64,000 nucleotides of DNA from an uncultured Nitrospiraceae bacterium. GTDB lineage: Bacteria; Nitrospirota; Thermodesulfovibrionia; Thermodesulfovibrionales; Dissulfurispiraceae. The stretch is from the NCBI GenBank assembly GCA_903822005.1, contig CAIJNL010000005.1, positions 1-64,000 on the forward strand, given 5' to 3'. The notes under the pieces are model-generated. The model had not been told where the DNA came from. It was given only the letters and a program-made list of their open reading frames with translations, and ran no database searches. Made by a program: the position numbers and the translations under genes. Positions 33,996 to 43,613 of this stretch are shown here, piece after piece. The number at the start of each line of letters is the position of its first letter. The stretch's first letter is position 1.

Positions 33996-34050
33996 GCGGG
34001 ATACAGGGTTCCAACAAGATGAAGCTTCCCCTTCAGCCCCTGTATTCCGC
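33996..34050. terminator. Hairpin after the Spy-like gene
   Basis: A stem of 13 bp with one mismatch (GCGGGATACAGGG, 33996-34008, with 34038-34050) encloses a 29-nt loop. It lies between the Spy-like gene and the secreted OB-fold-like gene. A short run of T follows (ATTTTC). It may attenuate read-through. Confidence 0.5.
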
Positions 34051-34126
34051 ATTTTCCCGGGATTCAAATATAATATGATTAATGCGGGGTTGACAACGGA
34101 TGCAATCGTCAGTTATGAATAACTAA

Positions 34127-34540
34127 ATGAAAAAAATATTACTTACCTCTTTTTTCCTTGTCTTTATCTTCTCCTATGCTCATGCCCAGAATGAGGAGAA
34201 TGAAGGCTATGACGAAAATACCGAGATCAGGATAAAGGGCACGGTCCAGCAGGTGCTGCCCAGGATGCGCGGCCCGGTGGTCGTCATACTCCAGACTCCG
34301 AACCGGGATTACAAGGTAATAACAGGCCCGACGTGGTATCTGGAGCAGGAAGGTTTTGAGCTCAAGGCCGGCGATTCGCTTAATGTTACCGGTTCAAAGT
34401 TTATAGGCAGGGACGGCAATCTTTATGTAGTGGCGCGGCGGATTGGCAACTTAACGACCGGAAGGATTTTGAGGCTAAGGGACTCCATGTTTATGCCACA
34501 CTGGAGGGGTAACCATATGAAAAGGGGCAGAGATTCCTGA
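34127..34540 (+). CDS. Small secreted protein, OB-fold-like
   Basis: A signal peptide (about 1-20, ending AHAQ) is followed by an acidic stretch and a core whose strands (EIRIKGTVQQVLP, GPVVVILQTPN, AGDSLNVTGSKFI, GNLYVVARRI) have the spacing of an OB-fold barrel. The 137-residue length fits small periplasmic OB proteins. No nuclease or metal motif is seen. It follows the Spy-like gene, so the two may respond to one signal, though the hairpin between them argues for separate transcripts. Confidence 0.65.
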   Translation: MKKILLTSFFLVFIFSYAHAQNEENEGYDENTEIRIKGTVQQVLPRMRGPVVVILQTPNRDYKVITGPTWYLEQEGFELKAGDSLNVTGSKFIGRDGNLYVVARRIGNLTTGRILRLRDSMFMPHWRGNHMKRGRDS

Positions 34541-34596
34541 CCTTGCCTGGCCTTCACCACCCCGCCCCGATTAACAGAAAGTCCCTCTGATGTAAG

Positions 34597-35016
34597 TTAT
34601 TTCACTACCAGCACCGGGCACTTCGAATAATCTACTACCTTTGAAGAGACGCTCCCGAGCAGGAACTTCTTTGTGCCGTGCCTTCCGTGAGAACCCGTAA
34701 TGATAAGGTCAACCTTCATCTTTTGTGCTGTCTCGAGTATCTTTTCAGCAGGATCTCCCTGCCTGATGACGGTTTTCACGTCTATCGATTTCCCTGACAG
34801 GGATTTTCTGATCTTTTCCATCGAGTCGGTCGTCTCGCGGCTGAGCGAATCGGCGATACGGTTGCGGTCCACATCCGAGAGTTCCGTCAGATAGAGTTCG
34901 GGCACAACAGCCAGTATGGCCAGTGACGAGTTAAATTTCAAAGACAGCTCAACAGCTTTTTTCAACGCCTTGTCGGACGATTTCGAACCGTCGTGGGCGA
35001 CCAGTATTTTCTGCAT
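34597..35016 (-). CDS. Universal stress protein, UspA family
   Basis: The fold begins MQKILVAHDGSKSSDKALK and has the ATP-binding signature GSHGRHGTKKFLLGSVSS near the end, so it is an ATP-binding UspA protein. I chose the ATG at 35016, because GGAGG lies nine bases upstream; the frame is open earlier without such a site. 139 aa is normal. The role (stress, redox or anaerobic survival) cannot be fixed. Confidence 0.92.
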   Translation of the reverse strand: MQKILVAHDGSKSSDKALKKAVELSLKFNSSLAILAVVPELYLTELSDVDRNRIADSLSRETTDSMEKIRKSLSGKSIDVKTVIRQGDPAEKILETAQKMKVDLIITGSHGRHGTKKFLLGSVSSKVVDYSKCPVLVVK

Positions 35017-35130
35017 GGTATTCCTCCTTGGCTGATACTGCAATGCAAATAACCATCAAACCAGTAGATGGCACAAAAAATCCGACCGTCGGCGCTCCCC
35101 GTAAAGTCTTTCCGCCCTGATACAGATTGT

Positions 35131-36483
35131 TTATTTTAGCATATCCCGTCGTCCCTTGACAAAGATGCGGATCGGCGTCCCCTTAAAAGAATAACAAGCT
35201 CTGAGTGCTTTTTCAATATAGCTGACATGCTGCGGCTTCACTCCGGCAGGAAAATTGACAAAGATCCTGAATGTCGGCGGCTCGATGCCGGTCTGGGCCA
35301 TATAATAGAATTTGAGCTCCTTGCCCTTATAGAGAGGGAACGGTTTCCTTTCGAGGGTCTTTATCAGCAGGTTGTTCAATTCGTGTGTCTTGATCTTTTT
35401 CCTGCGTTCGGCGATTATCTCGTCAATCACCGGAAAGATATTGGTTATGCGGGTTTTCTTTATGCCAGAGGCTGTAAGCCAGGGCACGTACTCCATGAAC
35501 CAGAGCTTCCTTTTTATCTCTGCGCCGAGTTTCTTGTATTCTGTCTCAGCGTCCGCAATAAGGTCCCACTTGTTGAAAAAGAGAAGCACTCCCTTGCCCA
35601 GTTCTTCGGCCATACCAGCTATCTTCTGTTCCTGTTCGCCTATCCCCTGCGAAGCGTCAATCACTATTATTACCACATCGGCCTTTTCCATGCTGCGCAT
35701 GGTCTTCATGACAGACATACCCTCGACCGAATATTCCCTCGTCTTCTTCCTGATCCCCGCGGTGTCTATAAAAAGGAACCTTTCTCCGTAGTACGAACAG
35801 ACCGAATCTATCGAGTCTCTGGTGGTGCCCGGCACCGGACTGACGATGAGCCTGTTTTTCCCGAGAAGCGCATTGATCAGCGTGGACTTGCCGACATTTG
35901 GCTTGCCAATTACAGCGACCTTTGGAAGGTCCTGGTATGAAGAAGATGCCGAGTCATCAGACGGCGGCAGCTCCGAAACCATGACATCCATAAATTCTTC
36001 ATACCCGAGACCGGATACAGCCGACACGGGGTAGATGTTTTCGGCGCCGATGGAGTAAAAGTCGATGACATTGATTTCGCGCGCAGGAACATCAATCTTG
36101 TTTACGACCCAGAAGACCTTTTTCCCGGATGCCCTCAGCATGTCAGCCATCTCGCGGTCCGAGGGTATAAGACCCTCCTTGCCGTCGAGCAGATGTATTA
36201 TCAGATCGGCTTCTTCTATTGCGAAAAGGGCCTGTTCCCTTACCTGACCCGCTATCTCTTTGGCTTCATGCGGAAGCCCCTCGGGATAAAACCCGCCGGT
36301 ATCAATGACCGTGAATGATCTGCCCTCCCATTCAGCGAACCCGTAATTCCTGTCGCGCGTAACTCCGGGCGTCTCTTCAGTAATCGCAACCGGGCCGCGC
36401 TCCTTTTCTTTTTTCAGCATGCGGTTGAAGAGGGAAGATTTTCCGACATTCGGTCTTCCGATAATTGCAACAATTGAACTCAA
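35131..36483 (-). CDS. der: Ribosome biogenesis GTPase Der
   Basis: Two tandem GTPase domains are visible: GRPNVGKSSLFNR with DTGGF and NKID, then GKPNVGKSTLINALL with DTAGI and NKWDL. A C-terminal KH-like domain follows. The length (450 aa) is normal. Der (EngA) helps assemble the 50S subunit. Its start lies 2 nt from the ntrX stop, so it ends the operon DUF4390-ntrY-ntrX-der. Confidence 0.95.
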   Translation of the reverse strand: MSSIVAIIGRPNVGKSSLFNRMLKKEKERGPVAITEETPGVTRDRNYGFAEWEGRSFTVIDTGGFYPEGLPHEAKEIAGQVREQALFAIEEADLIIHLLDGKEGLIPSDREMADMLRASGKKVFWVVNKIDVPAREINVIDFYSIGAENIYPVSAVSGLGYEEFMDVMVSELPPSDDSASSSYQDLPKVAVIGKPNVGKSTLINALLGKNRLIVSPVPGTTRDSIDSVCSYYGERFLFIDTAGIRKKTREYSVEGMSVMKTMRSMEKADVVIIVIDASQGIGEQEQKIAGMAEELGKGVLLFFNKWDLIADAETEYKKLGAEIKRKLWFMEYVPWLTASGIKKTRITNIFPVIDEIIAERRKKIKTHELNNLLIKTLERKPFPLYKGKELKFYYMAQTGIEPPTFRIFVNFPAGVKPQHVSYIEKALRACYSFKGTPIRIFVKGRRDMLK

Positions 36484-36485
36484 CG

Positions 36486-37856
36486 CTAATTACCCCCTTC
36501 AGAAATGCCATAAGACTTTATCTTTTTATGGAGATTGCTCCGCTCTACGGACATGGCGTCAGCGGTCCTCGAGACGTTCCAGTCATTTTCTTTCAGTTTA
36601 CGGCAAATGAAATCCTTTTCAAAGGCGTCGCGTGCATCTTTAAGGCTGGAATAAGAAAAATAATCGTTCTCCCTGACAGACAGGCCCGGTACGAGCATCC
36701 CAAGCGCTGCAATGTCCGGCGCATTGATGACAGGCGACGGTGACATTATCATGAGCCTCTCTGCCGCATTCCTCAATTCTCTGATATTCCCGGGCCAGTT
36801 GTAGGACATGAACAACCGGATGGCCTCGGCATCCAGTTTCTTGGGTTTCATCCCGCTTTCCGCTGCAAAAAGCTCAGTAAAGTATTCCGCCAGCTGGGGG
36901 ATGTCGTCCTTTCTTTCGCGCAGCGGGGGCACTCTTAACGGGATCACATTCAGCCTGAAAAAGAGATCTTCCCTGAAGGCGTTCTTTCTTACCTCTTCAG
37001 CAAGGTCCTTGTTCGTTGCCGCTAAAATCCTGACATCCACTTTAATGCTTATACCGCTTCCGACCCTCTGGAAGACCTGCGTCTCGAGCACCCGCAGCAC
37101 CTTTGCCTGTGTCTGGAGCGTCATGTCACCTATCTCATCAAGAAAGAGAGTGCCTTCATGGGCAAGCTCGAATTTGCCGATCTTGCGTTCAACAGCACCG
37201 GTGAAGGAGCCTTTTTCGTGGCCGAACAGTTCACTCTCTATCAGCTCCTGCGGGATCGCAGCACAGTTTACCTCTATGAACGGCCCGCCCGAACGTGGGC
37301 TCTTTTCATGCAGCAGCCGGGCTACAAGTTCTTTGCCCGTTCCGCTCTCTCCGAGGATCAGCACCCTGGAATTGCTCTGTCCCGCCATTTCAATCTGATG
37401 CCTGAGCTCACGCATCTTGTCGGAGGTGCCAATGAGTTTCCATTTTCTGCCGAGGTTCTCTTTCAGTGTCCGGTTTTCTGTCTCTAGTTTTTTCCTCTCC
37501 AGTGCCCTCTGCGCAATGAGCAGTACCTTGTCAAGTGAAAGAGGTTTTTCGAGAAAGTCATATGCCCCCAGATGGGTCGCCTTGACAGCCAGCTCTATGT
37601 TGGCATGTCCGGAAATTATGACGACCGGCATGTCCCTTTCCATCTCGCTGATCTTTGACAGGGCCTCCAGACCGTCCATCTCGGGCAGCCATACATCAAG
37701 GAATATGATGTTCGGCGTCCTCTCCTTCAGCGTCGCGAGCCCCTCCTCGGCCGATGCGGCCGTCAGTGCTTCATAACCTTCATCCTCGAAGATGCCTTTC
37801 AGGCTTTCTCTTATCCCTTCTTCATCATCAACTATTAATACGGTCTTTTTAGGCAT
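36486..37856 (-). CDS. ntrX: Sigma-54-dependent response regulator, NtrX type
   Basis: The receiver domain (about 1-115) has LIVDDEEG and VWLPEMDG. The central AAA+ domain has GESGTGKELVARLLHE and GHEKGSFTGAV (the GAFTGA loop that contacts sigma-54, here GSFTGA as in NtrX). The C-terminal FIS-type helix-turn-helix reads DWNVSRTADAMSVERSNLHK. I chose the ATG at 37856 with AAGGAG upstream. It overlaps the ntrY stop by 8 nt, and der follows. It should activate sigma-54 promoters when phosphorylated by NtrY. Confidence 0.94.
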   Translation of the reverse strand: MPKKTVLIVDDEEGIRESLKGIFEDEGYEALTAASAEEGLATLKERTPNIIFLDVWLPEMDGLEALSKISEMERDMPVVIISGHANIELAVKATHLGAYDFLEKPLSLDKVLLIAQRALERKKLETENRTLKENLGRKWKLIGTSDKMRELRHQIEMAGQSNSRVLILGESGTGKELVARLLHEKSPRSGGPFIEVNCAAIPQELIESELFGHEKGSFTGAVERKIGKFELAHEGTLFLDEIGDMTLQTQAKVLRVLETQVFQRVGSGISIKVDVRILAATNKDLAEEVRKNAFREDLFFRLNVIPLRVPPLRERKDDIPQLAEYFTELFAAESGMKPKKLDAEAIRLFMSYNWPGNIRELRNAAERLMIMSPSPVINAPDIAALGMLVPGLSVRENDYFSYSSLKDARDAFEKDFICRKLKENDWNVSRTADAMSVERSNLHKKIKSYGISEGGN

Positions 37857-39894
37857 TCTTTTCTCCTTGGCCCTGCTCACCCAGCGGTATCTCCATGATG
37901 AATATGCTGCCTTTAGGCTGGTTGTCCCTTACTACAATGCGTCCTCCATGGTCCGTGAGGATCTTGTTTGCAATTGCGAGCCCGAGTCCGGTGCCGCCCT
38001 TTCTTTTCGAGAAGTGCGGCAGGAAGAGCTGTTCCTTTTCTTCATCAGGTATGCCCGGCCCCGTGTCCGCTATGCTTATCGCAGCGTGATGGGCGGACTT
38101 CCTCAGCGAAATGGTCATTGAACCGTCCTGCTTCATGGCTTCTATTGCATTGTCGATGATATTGATAATCGCCCTCTTGATCTGCTCACTGTCCATGACG
38201 ATTTTCGGTATGCTTTCTGCGACAACAACATCCATCTTGATGTCCCAGTATCCTTTATACAGGTTAACGACAGAATCTACAAGTTCTACGAGGTCAGCCG
38301 GTGCCTTTGCTATTTCGGGCATACGGCCGTATTTCGAAAATATGTCCACGAGCCGCCTGAGGCTGTCTACCTCGGTGATAATGGTCCGGGTCGATTTCTC
38401 AAAGACTGCTCCGAAGTCCTCATCCTTGTTGTGCCACTTCCTTATAAGCCTCTCTGTCGAAAGCTTTATCGGAGTGAGGGGGTTCTTTATTTCATGGGTT
38501 ATCCTGCGGGCCACTTCCTGCCAGGCTTCCGATTTCTGCGCCTTGATTATATCGGTCAGGTCGTCGAAGACGACAAGCATGCCGAGCGCGGAAGATAAGT
38601 ACGATTCCCTGATGCCGGTGATAGTCACCCTGAAGGTCATCGGCCCGCTGCCCGGATTTACCTTTATCTCGCGCGTGGTCTCCCTTACCTCTTTGCCCTC
38701 GATATCGCGAATCATATGCAATAGGTCTTCGGAACGGAACAGGGCAATGAGCTTGCGGTAGTCCATGCCAACGACCTTCTCCTCATCGAGATTCAGCATG
38801 GCGCAAGCTGCCCTGTTAGCCGTCAGTATTTTCCCGCCATTGTCGAGGAAAAGAACGCCGGATGTAATGCTCTGGAGAATGTTTTCGAGGTACAATCTCC
38901 TTTTATCAGATTCGAGATATGCCTGCTCGAGCGATATCTTGCTCTCTTTAAGCTGGGACACCATCTGGTTAAACGAATTCACGAGGGTGCCGATTTCATC
39001 CTTGCTTGTGACCTGCACCTGAATGCTGAGGTCTCCCGCGGCAATCTTTTCTGTCGCCACCGCAAGGTTCTGGATTGGGATGGTAATGTCCCTGGATATC
39101 TTCAGGGCGAACCAGAGTCCGCTGAAGACCATTATGAGTGTAAGAAATCCGAGGGTCAGCGTATATGTGAGGTTCAGCGGTGTTTTGAGCTGGCCGCGGT
39201 TTAAAAATTCCTCATGCGCCTGCCGCAGCTTTTCGGCCTTCTGCGATATGTCCGATGGCAGGATAATCTCGGCGGTGACAACGCTCTTTCCTGAAGGGAC
39301 CATGGCCCGGATGATATCTCCCCGGCCCCTTGAGATTACCTCAGTCCCTTCCTTGCCCTTAAAGGCCTCTTTCATTATTTGGCTTGCATCAGCAGGCAGA
39401 GCGGCCAGCCTGTTGATGAATATGCCGGGAGATGAGACATACGATCCTTTTGAGGCATGGCGGGCTGCCAGCAGCACCCTTTCCCTCTCATAGTCGTAAA
39501 AAGCCCTCGCCAGATCTACCGACCTGTTGACAGGCTCGCTGAGTTGTGGCGAGAAGAGGCGGTTAAAATAAACTGTCGCGACACCGCTTGCCGCAAAGAA
39601 AAGGAAGACGGAGGGTATCATTATCAGGGTCACAAATATGGCCACAAGCTTGGTCCTGAACCTGTAGCCCGGCACCTTGTGATGCATCTCCATAAAGAGC
39701 CTGTAGAGATTTTTTCCTACGAAAAAAACCAGAGTCAGAAGCGCCGCAATATTAAAGGTCAGCAGCCCGGTCAGCAGGAAGCGTGTAGTGGCGTCGAGGC
39801 CCCGCAGCTTGATGAAATGCACCTGCACTGCAGTAATGAGCACAAGACAGAGGATAAGCGCCAGGGTTATGAGCAGCGGTCTGAGTATGTTCAT
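37849..39894 (-). CDS. ntrY: NtrY-type sensor histidine kinase
   Basis: This 681-residue membrane kinase has three or four N-terminal helices and a periplasmic loop, then a HAMP domain (after FALKISRDITIPIQNL), a PAS domain, a HisKA domain with the phospho-accepting His in ARRITHEIKNPLTPIKLSTE, and an HATPase domain with DNAIEAMKQDG and GPGIPDEEKEQLFLP. This order is that of NtrY, the partner of NtrX. The frame is complete. It lies in the operon with DUF4390, ntrX and der. Confidence 0.94.
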   Translation of the reverse strand: MNILRPLLITLALILCLVLITAVQVHFIKLRGLDATTRFLLTGLLTFNIAALLTLVFFVGKNLYRLFMEMHHKVPGYRFRTKLVAIFVTLIMIPSVFLFFAASGVATVYFNRLFSPQLSEPVNRSVDLARAFYDYERERVLLAARHASKGSYVSSPGIFINRLAALPADASQIMKEAFKGKEGTEVISRGRGDIIRAMVPSGKSVVTAEIILPSDISQKAEKLRQAHEEFLNRGQLKTPLNLTYTLTLGFLTLIMVFSGLWFALKISRDITIPIQNLAVATEKIAAGDLSIQVQVTSKDEIGTLVNSFNQMVSQLKESKISLEQAYLESDKRRLYLENILQSITSGVLFLDNGGKILTANRAACAMLNLDEEKVVGMDYRKLIALFRSEDLLHMIRDIEGKEVRETTREIKVNPGSGPMTFRVTITGIRESYLSSALGMLVVFDDLTDIIKAQKSEAWQEVARRITHEIKNPLTPIKLSTERLIRKWHNKDEDFGAVFEKSTRTIITEVDSLRRLVDIFSKYGRMPEIAKAPADLVELVDSVVNLYKGYWDIKMDVVVAESIPKIVMDSEQIKRAIINIIDNAIEAMKQDGSMTISLRKSAHHAAISIADTGPGIPDEEKEQLFLPHFSKRKGGTGLGLAIANKILTDHGGRIVVRDNQPKGSIFIMEIPLGEQGQGEKNA

Positions 39895-40505
39895 TTTGTC
39901 ACCTTCGACGGACTGGCTTTGAAAAGCGACGATTCCCTGCTGACGCTGAATTCCTTTGTCGGCAGAAAGAAGAATATATAGCCAATTACCGCAGGTATGG
40001 CCTGCATACGCGCTTCAGCAGAAATTTTCACAAAATAGTCGCCGTCATCTTCCAGGGTGATATTTGTAAGCGTGAGCTCTTCTATATTTACTCCCCACGC
40101 TATCATGGAATTGATGTCTTTAAACCTTTTTACTGTCTTGGCCTTGCCGTCTATGCTTGTTCCGACATATTCCCGCTTGATCGGGTTGCTCTGGAGCAAT
40201 CGTACAAAGCTTTTGCCCGCAATAAACTCGTTAGACCATATCTTCCGGTATCTGAAAAGTTCTATATTGAATACAATCTCCTTGGAGAGCCCGGTATTGA
40301 GATCATCGATCGTCTTCTCATCGAGCTGCAAGGATGCGTTTACGATAATGTCTTGATTGGTCTGCCTGAAGCTTAATGTTGTTATATCAGAGGCGCATCC
40401 CAGGGCAGGCATGTACAGAACCGTCAAGGCAAAGATTACGAAAGGCACGGCTTTACGGACCAGCCATATGGCGGTGTCCCGTTTCATAGTTATCGATTTA
40501 TTCAC
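39891..40505 (-). CDS. DUF4390-family protein
   Basis: A short N-terminal membrane anchor or signal (VPFVIFALTVLYMPALGCA) precedes a domain that matches DUF4390 (LSKEIVFNIELFRYRKIW, TVKRFKDINSMIAWGV), ending in a short hydrophobic stretch (IPAVIGYIFFFLPTKEF). The function is unknown. DUF4390 genes usually precede ntrY in this group of bacteria, as here, where the stop overlaps the ntrY start by 4 nt. It probably acts with NtrY at the membrane, which is inference. Confidence 0.85.
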   Translation of the reverse strand: MNKSITMKRDTAIWLVRKAVPFVIFALTVLYMPALGCASDITTLSFRQTNQDIIVNASLQLDEKTIDDLNTGLSKEIVFNIELFRYRKIWSNEFIAGKSFVRLLQSNPIKREYVGTSIDGKAKTVKRFKDINSMIAWGVNIEELTLTNITLEDDGDYFVKISAEARMQAIPAVIGYIFFFLPTKEFSVSRESSLFKASPSKVTK

Positions 40506-40670
40506 AACAGTGCCTTTTACCCCTTGACATTAAAGAATAATTTATCTTAAGTATACCATAGTGCAGAGAGGTGAATTAGCTGTTTGCGGTCGTTTGAACG
40601 CAGAGAAATGGTATTATAGTCGTTGTAGACGGCTAACGGCCCAAACCAACCATTTATTTCAGGAGGAGTG

Positions 40671-40991
40671 ATGCTGCCGACGCTTAAGTATGATGAAAAA
40701 GGACTGATTCCGGCCATTGTCCAGGACATCGAAAACGGAGATGTCCTTATGATGGCCTACATGAACGAGACCTCGCTGCAGGCGACTCTCGATACGGGAT
40801 ACACGCATTTCTGGTCGCGGTCGAGACAGGAGTACTGGAAGAAGGGCGCCACATCCGGAGATTTGCAGGAAGTGAAAGAGCTCTGGTACGACTGCGATGC
40901 CGATACGGTCCTCGTAAAAGTAAAGCAGCTTGGCAAGGGCGCGTGCCATACCGGGAACAGGACCTGTTTTTTCACGAAGATAGAGAAGTAG
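40671..40991 (+). CDS. hisI: Phosphoribosyl-AMP cyclohydrolase
   Basis: This enzyme opens the purine ring of phosphoribosyl-AMP in histidine synthesis. The sequence shows the family core: [43 protein letters not shown] and the zinc-binding HTGNRTCF. The 106-residue single-domain form without HisE is normal. The ATG at 40671 follows AGGAGG, which decides between it and a GTG one codon earlier. A HIT-family gene follows. Confidence 0.95.
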   Translation: MLPTLKYDEKGLIPAIVQDIENGDVLMMAYMNETSLQATLDTGYTHFWSRSRQEYWKKGATSGDLQEVKELWYDCDADTVLVKVKQLGKGACHTGNRTCFFTKIEK

Positions 40992-41048
40992 GAAGACGGG
41001 GCAAGAGTCGGTTTCACTTGATGTAAATAAATTGCATTGGGAGATACT

Positions 41049-41393
41049 ATGAACGATTGCATTTTTTGCAAAATTGTCGAAAAGAAGATACCTGCCAGAA
41101 TAGTATATGAGGACGAACTTGTGCTTGCGTTTGAGGACCTGAACGCCCAGGCCCCTGTGCATGCGCTAATCATACCCAAAAAGCATATTGCCACTCTGCT
41201 CGATGCAAGGGATGAAGATCTGCACCTGTTCGGGCATATCGTAAAAGTTGCCAATACGATTGCACGGGACAGAGGCATTGCCGAAAGGGGATACAGGCTG
41301 GTGGCCAATTGCAATGCGGAGAGCGGCCAGTCGGTCTATCATATTCATTTTCACATCCTGGGCGGCAGGCATATGCAGTGGCCTCCGGGCTGA
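41049..41393 (+). CDS. HIT-family nucleotide-binding protein
   Basis: The histidine triad HIHFHILGG lies at the C-terminus. The N-terminal zinc-like CIFCKIVEKKIPA and the central PVHALIIPKKHI are typical of HinT-type purine nucleoside phosphoramidases. The length of 114 aa is normal. I chose the ATG at 41049 because GGGAG lies upstream; the frame is open four codons earlier without it. It follows hisI. Confidence 0.92.
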   Translation: MNDCIFCKIVEKKIPARIVYEDELVLAFEDLNAQAPVHALIIPKKHIATLLDARDEDLHLFGHIVKVANTIARDRGIAERGYRLVANCNAESGQSVYHIHFHILGGRHMQWPPG

Positions 41394-41448
41394 GATCGAA
41401 ATAAATCTGGAAAGGATTCACGGGTGAGAGCAGCTTCACTCGTGCGCT

Positions 41449-42036
41449 ATGAATATGCCGGAAGATAAACCGCTCAGGATAGTAGGCAGGAAGATCGTTT
41501 GGGAGGGCCGCTTTGTAAGGGCCATGCTGCTCGAATACATGGATGACAAAGGCGCTGTCCGGACCTGGGAGGGCGTCGAAAGAGTCAATTGCGAAGGCAT
41601 AGTTGCCATAATACCGATAACAACCGACGGCGATATCCTGATGATACGGCAGTACCGTCCCACTCTGAATAATTTTGTCATTGAACTGCCGGCGGGACTC
41701 AATGACAAAGGTGAGACGCTCATTGAAGCCGCCAAAAGGGAATTGATAGAAGAGACAGGGTACATGAGCGAAAACCTTGAGCTTATAGCCGAAGGCCCCG
41801 TGTCAACCGGCCTGTCCACTGAAAGTATGAGCGTATACCTCGCAACGAACGTGGTGCCTGCGACGCCTCAATTATTGGCGCTCTATCCGATGGATGAGAC
41901 CGAAGATATCGAGCTGATAAAGACCCCTCTCAGCACTGCCAATGAAAAGGTTGAGGAATTGTGCAGGACCGGGAATATTGCAGACCTCAAGATGTACGGC
42001 TTTATCGCGCTTGCACAGAAGAAGTTAGGCTGCTGA
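41449..42036 (+). CDS. Nudix hydrolase, ADP-ribose pyrophosphatase type
   Basis: The Nudix box is complete: GETLIEAAKRELIEETGYMSE (G-x5-E-x7-REUxEExGU). The N-terminal half has IVWEGRFVRAMLLEYMDD and the strand IVAIIPITTDGDILMIRQYR as in ADP-ribose pyrophosphatases. It probably hydrolyses ADP-ribose or another nucleoside diphosphate sugar. 195 aa fits NudF-type enzymes. No Shine-Dalgarno site is seen, and an ATG two codons on is equally possible. Confidence 0.9.
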   Translation: MNMPEDKPLRIVGRKIVWEGRFVRAMLLEYMDDKGAVRTWEGVERVNCEGIVAIIPITTDGDILMIRQYRPTLNNFVIELPAGLNDKGETLIEAAKRELIEETGYMSENLELIAEGPVSTGLSTESMSVYLATNVVPATPQLLALYPMDETEDIELIKTPLSTANEKVEELCRTGNIADLKMYGFIALAQKKLGC

Positions 42037-42065
42037 TTCCCGGCCCCCGAATTTTTCTGCTTGTG

Positions 42066-42248
42066 TTACTTCATTGAAATAGCATCCACAGGACAGCTGC
42101 TGACTGCATCTTCGCAGTTGCAGGTGCCGCATTTATCATGACCTGCGACAATTGCCTTATCATCCTTCATCTCGAATACATCGGGGCATACGCCCACACA
42201 CACACCGCATCCAATGCAGAGTTCCTCATCTACAACAGGCTTTGCCAT
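42066..42248 (-). CDS. Small [4Fe-4S] ferredoxin
   Basis: This 60-residue ferredoxin has CIGCGVCVGVCP as a complete 4Fe-4S motif and a second cluster-like half (CGTCNCEDAVSSCP) whose spacing is not the standard one. It is probably a single-cluster, Desulfovibrio-type ferredoxin that carries electrons in the cytoplasm. AAGGAGG lies upstream of the ATG. It stands alone. Confidence 0.9.
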   Translation of the reverse strand: MAKPVVDEELCIGCGVCVGVCPDVFEMKDDKAIVAGHDKCGTCNCEDAVSSCPVDAISMK

Positions 42249-42376
42249 AAAGACCTCCTTGTACCAGAAAGTGATAAAAACAATATAACATTGATGGCCT
42301 TGCCGGTCAATCGGCCCCCAGGCAAAATGAGATTATTCTTCCGGCCAGTGTGTGATAATATTAAGGAGTGGAGAAC

Positions 42377-43216
42377 ATGAATAATGACAAAAAAATGACT
42401 GACCGGCAGCGGGCCAATCCAGGCGGCCAGAGGGTGCAGCTGTTCATGCGCCGTCTCAGGGAACGGTTTTTCCTGCGCTTTCATATGTCGTTAATCCTGC
42501 TGGCCACAGGCTTGTCCGGACTTCTTGCCTCAAAGCTGCTGCTTCTCCTGCAGCTGGAAAATATAATCATACGCTACCCGCTGGCAGTGTTCTGCTCCTA
42601 CCTGGCATTTTTCCTCTTTGTGAAGCTCTGGCTGGCGTACATCTCGGCCTGGAAGTCTGTTAATTCTTCCGGCACCGCAGGGAATCAGGTCTTCAATCTG
42701 CCGGACCTGTCCGGCGGCGGCGCGGGGCCGGATGTTTCCTTGCCCAAATTCGGAGGCGGCGGCGGGGCCGCTGGCGGCGGCGGAGCAACTGGCGCGTTCG
42801 ACGGGCCGATGACCGATGCGGGGGCGGCTTTAGGGTCTTCTTCTTCGGGGTCTGCAGACGCTGTATCCGGCGCAGGCGGGTCTGTTGGTGACGCAGTGTC
42901 TGGCATTTTTGACATCGATGATGACGGAATCATACTCATCGCCATCGGAGTTCTCCTGACAGCTGTCTTCGGGGCGTCGATCTATCTTGTTTACATGGCC
43001 CCGCATGTACTGTCAGACGCTGCCTTCAACTTTCTGCTCGGCACCAGTCTTATCAGGGGTTACAAGAAGGTCAACCACCCTGACTGGATGGGAAGCGTCC
43101 TCAGGGACACCTATATACCCTTCCTCTGTGTTCTTCTGATAACTTTCGCAGCAGCCTGCGTCATTCATTCATATGCGCCGGATATTACTAAACTATCAGA
43201 CCTTTACATGCGGTAA
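42377..43216 (+). CDS. Membrane protein with a glycine-rich loop, unknown
   Basis: Four or so membrane helices (about 38-52, 60-85, 190-212 and 250-272) flank a cytoplasmic or periplasmic loop of about 100 residues that is rich in Gly, Ala, Ser and Asp (KFGGGGGAAGGGG). The Gly-rich part is probably disordered. The 279 residues match no family I know. I chose the ATG at 42377, because AGGAG lies upstream; an earlier in-frame start exists. It stands alone between a ferredoxin and the toxin-antitoxin pair. Confidence 0.7.
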   Translation: MNNDKKMTDRQRANPGGQRVQLFMRRLRERFFLRFHMSLILLATGLSGLLASKLLLLLQLENIIIRYPLAVFCSYLAFFLFVKLWLAYISAWKSVNSSGTAGNQVFNLPDLSGGGAGPDVSLPKFGGGGGAAGGGGATGAFDGPMTDAGAALGSSSSGSADAVSGAGGSVGDAVSGIFDIDDDGIILIAIGVLLTAVFGASIYLVYMAPHVLSDAAFNFLLGTSLIRGYKKVNHPDWMGSVLRDTYIPFLCVLLITFAAACVIHSYAPDITKLSDLYMR

Positions 43217-43328
43217 TTGGACTCATAAGCCGAGTTACACATGGATAGTGAAATAAGAGCGGCAACTTTCCAGCTGACTCGCTTGTTTATGATATAATCT
43301 CCATATAAAGCTATGGGGTGGATATTCG

Positions 43329-43613
43329 ATGAATGCGATTTACATGCTTAAGGGTATCGAACTGAATGTTAAAGACAGGTTCGGGATCAAAAGCATAGGA
43401 ATTTTCGGGTCGTTTGCCAGGGGAGAAGAGCGCAGCGATAGCGATCTGGATGTCCTCGTCGATTTTGAAGAAGGCAAAAAGACATTTGATAATTACATGG
43501 ACCTTAAGTTCTACCTCGAAGAATTCTTTGGCCGTAAAGTTGACCTTGTTACGGTGAATGCGCTCAGACCCCAACTAAAAACAGCTATATTGAGCGAAAC
43601 GGTCTATGCCTAG
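43329..43613 (+). CDS. MNT-type nucleotidyltransferase antitoxin
   Basis: This minimal nucleotidyltransferase of 94 residues has the motif IFGSFARGEERSDSDLDVLV (GS-x-AR-G...D-x-D). Such proteins pair with HEPN toxins and, in known examples, inactivate them by AMP transfer to a tyrosine. It lies immediately upstream of a HEPN gene and its stop overlaps the next start by 8 nt. GGGGTGG lies upstream of the ATG at 43329. Confidence 0.92.
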   Translation: MNAIYMLKGIELNVKDRFGIKSIGIFGSFARGEERSDSDLDVLVDFEEGKKTFDNYMDLKFYLEEFFGRKVDLVTVNALRPQLKTAILSETVYA

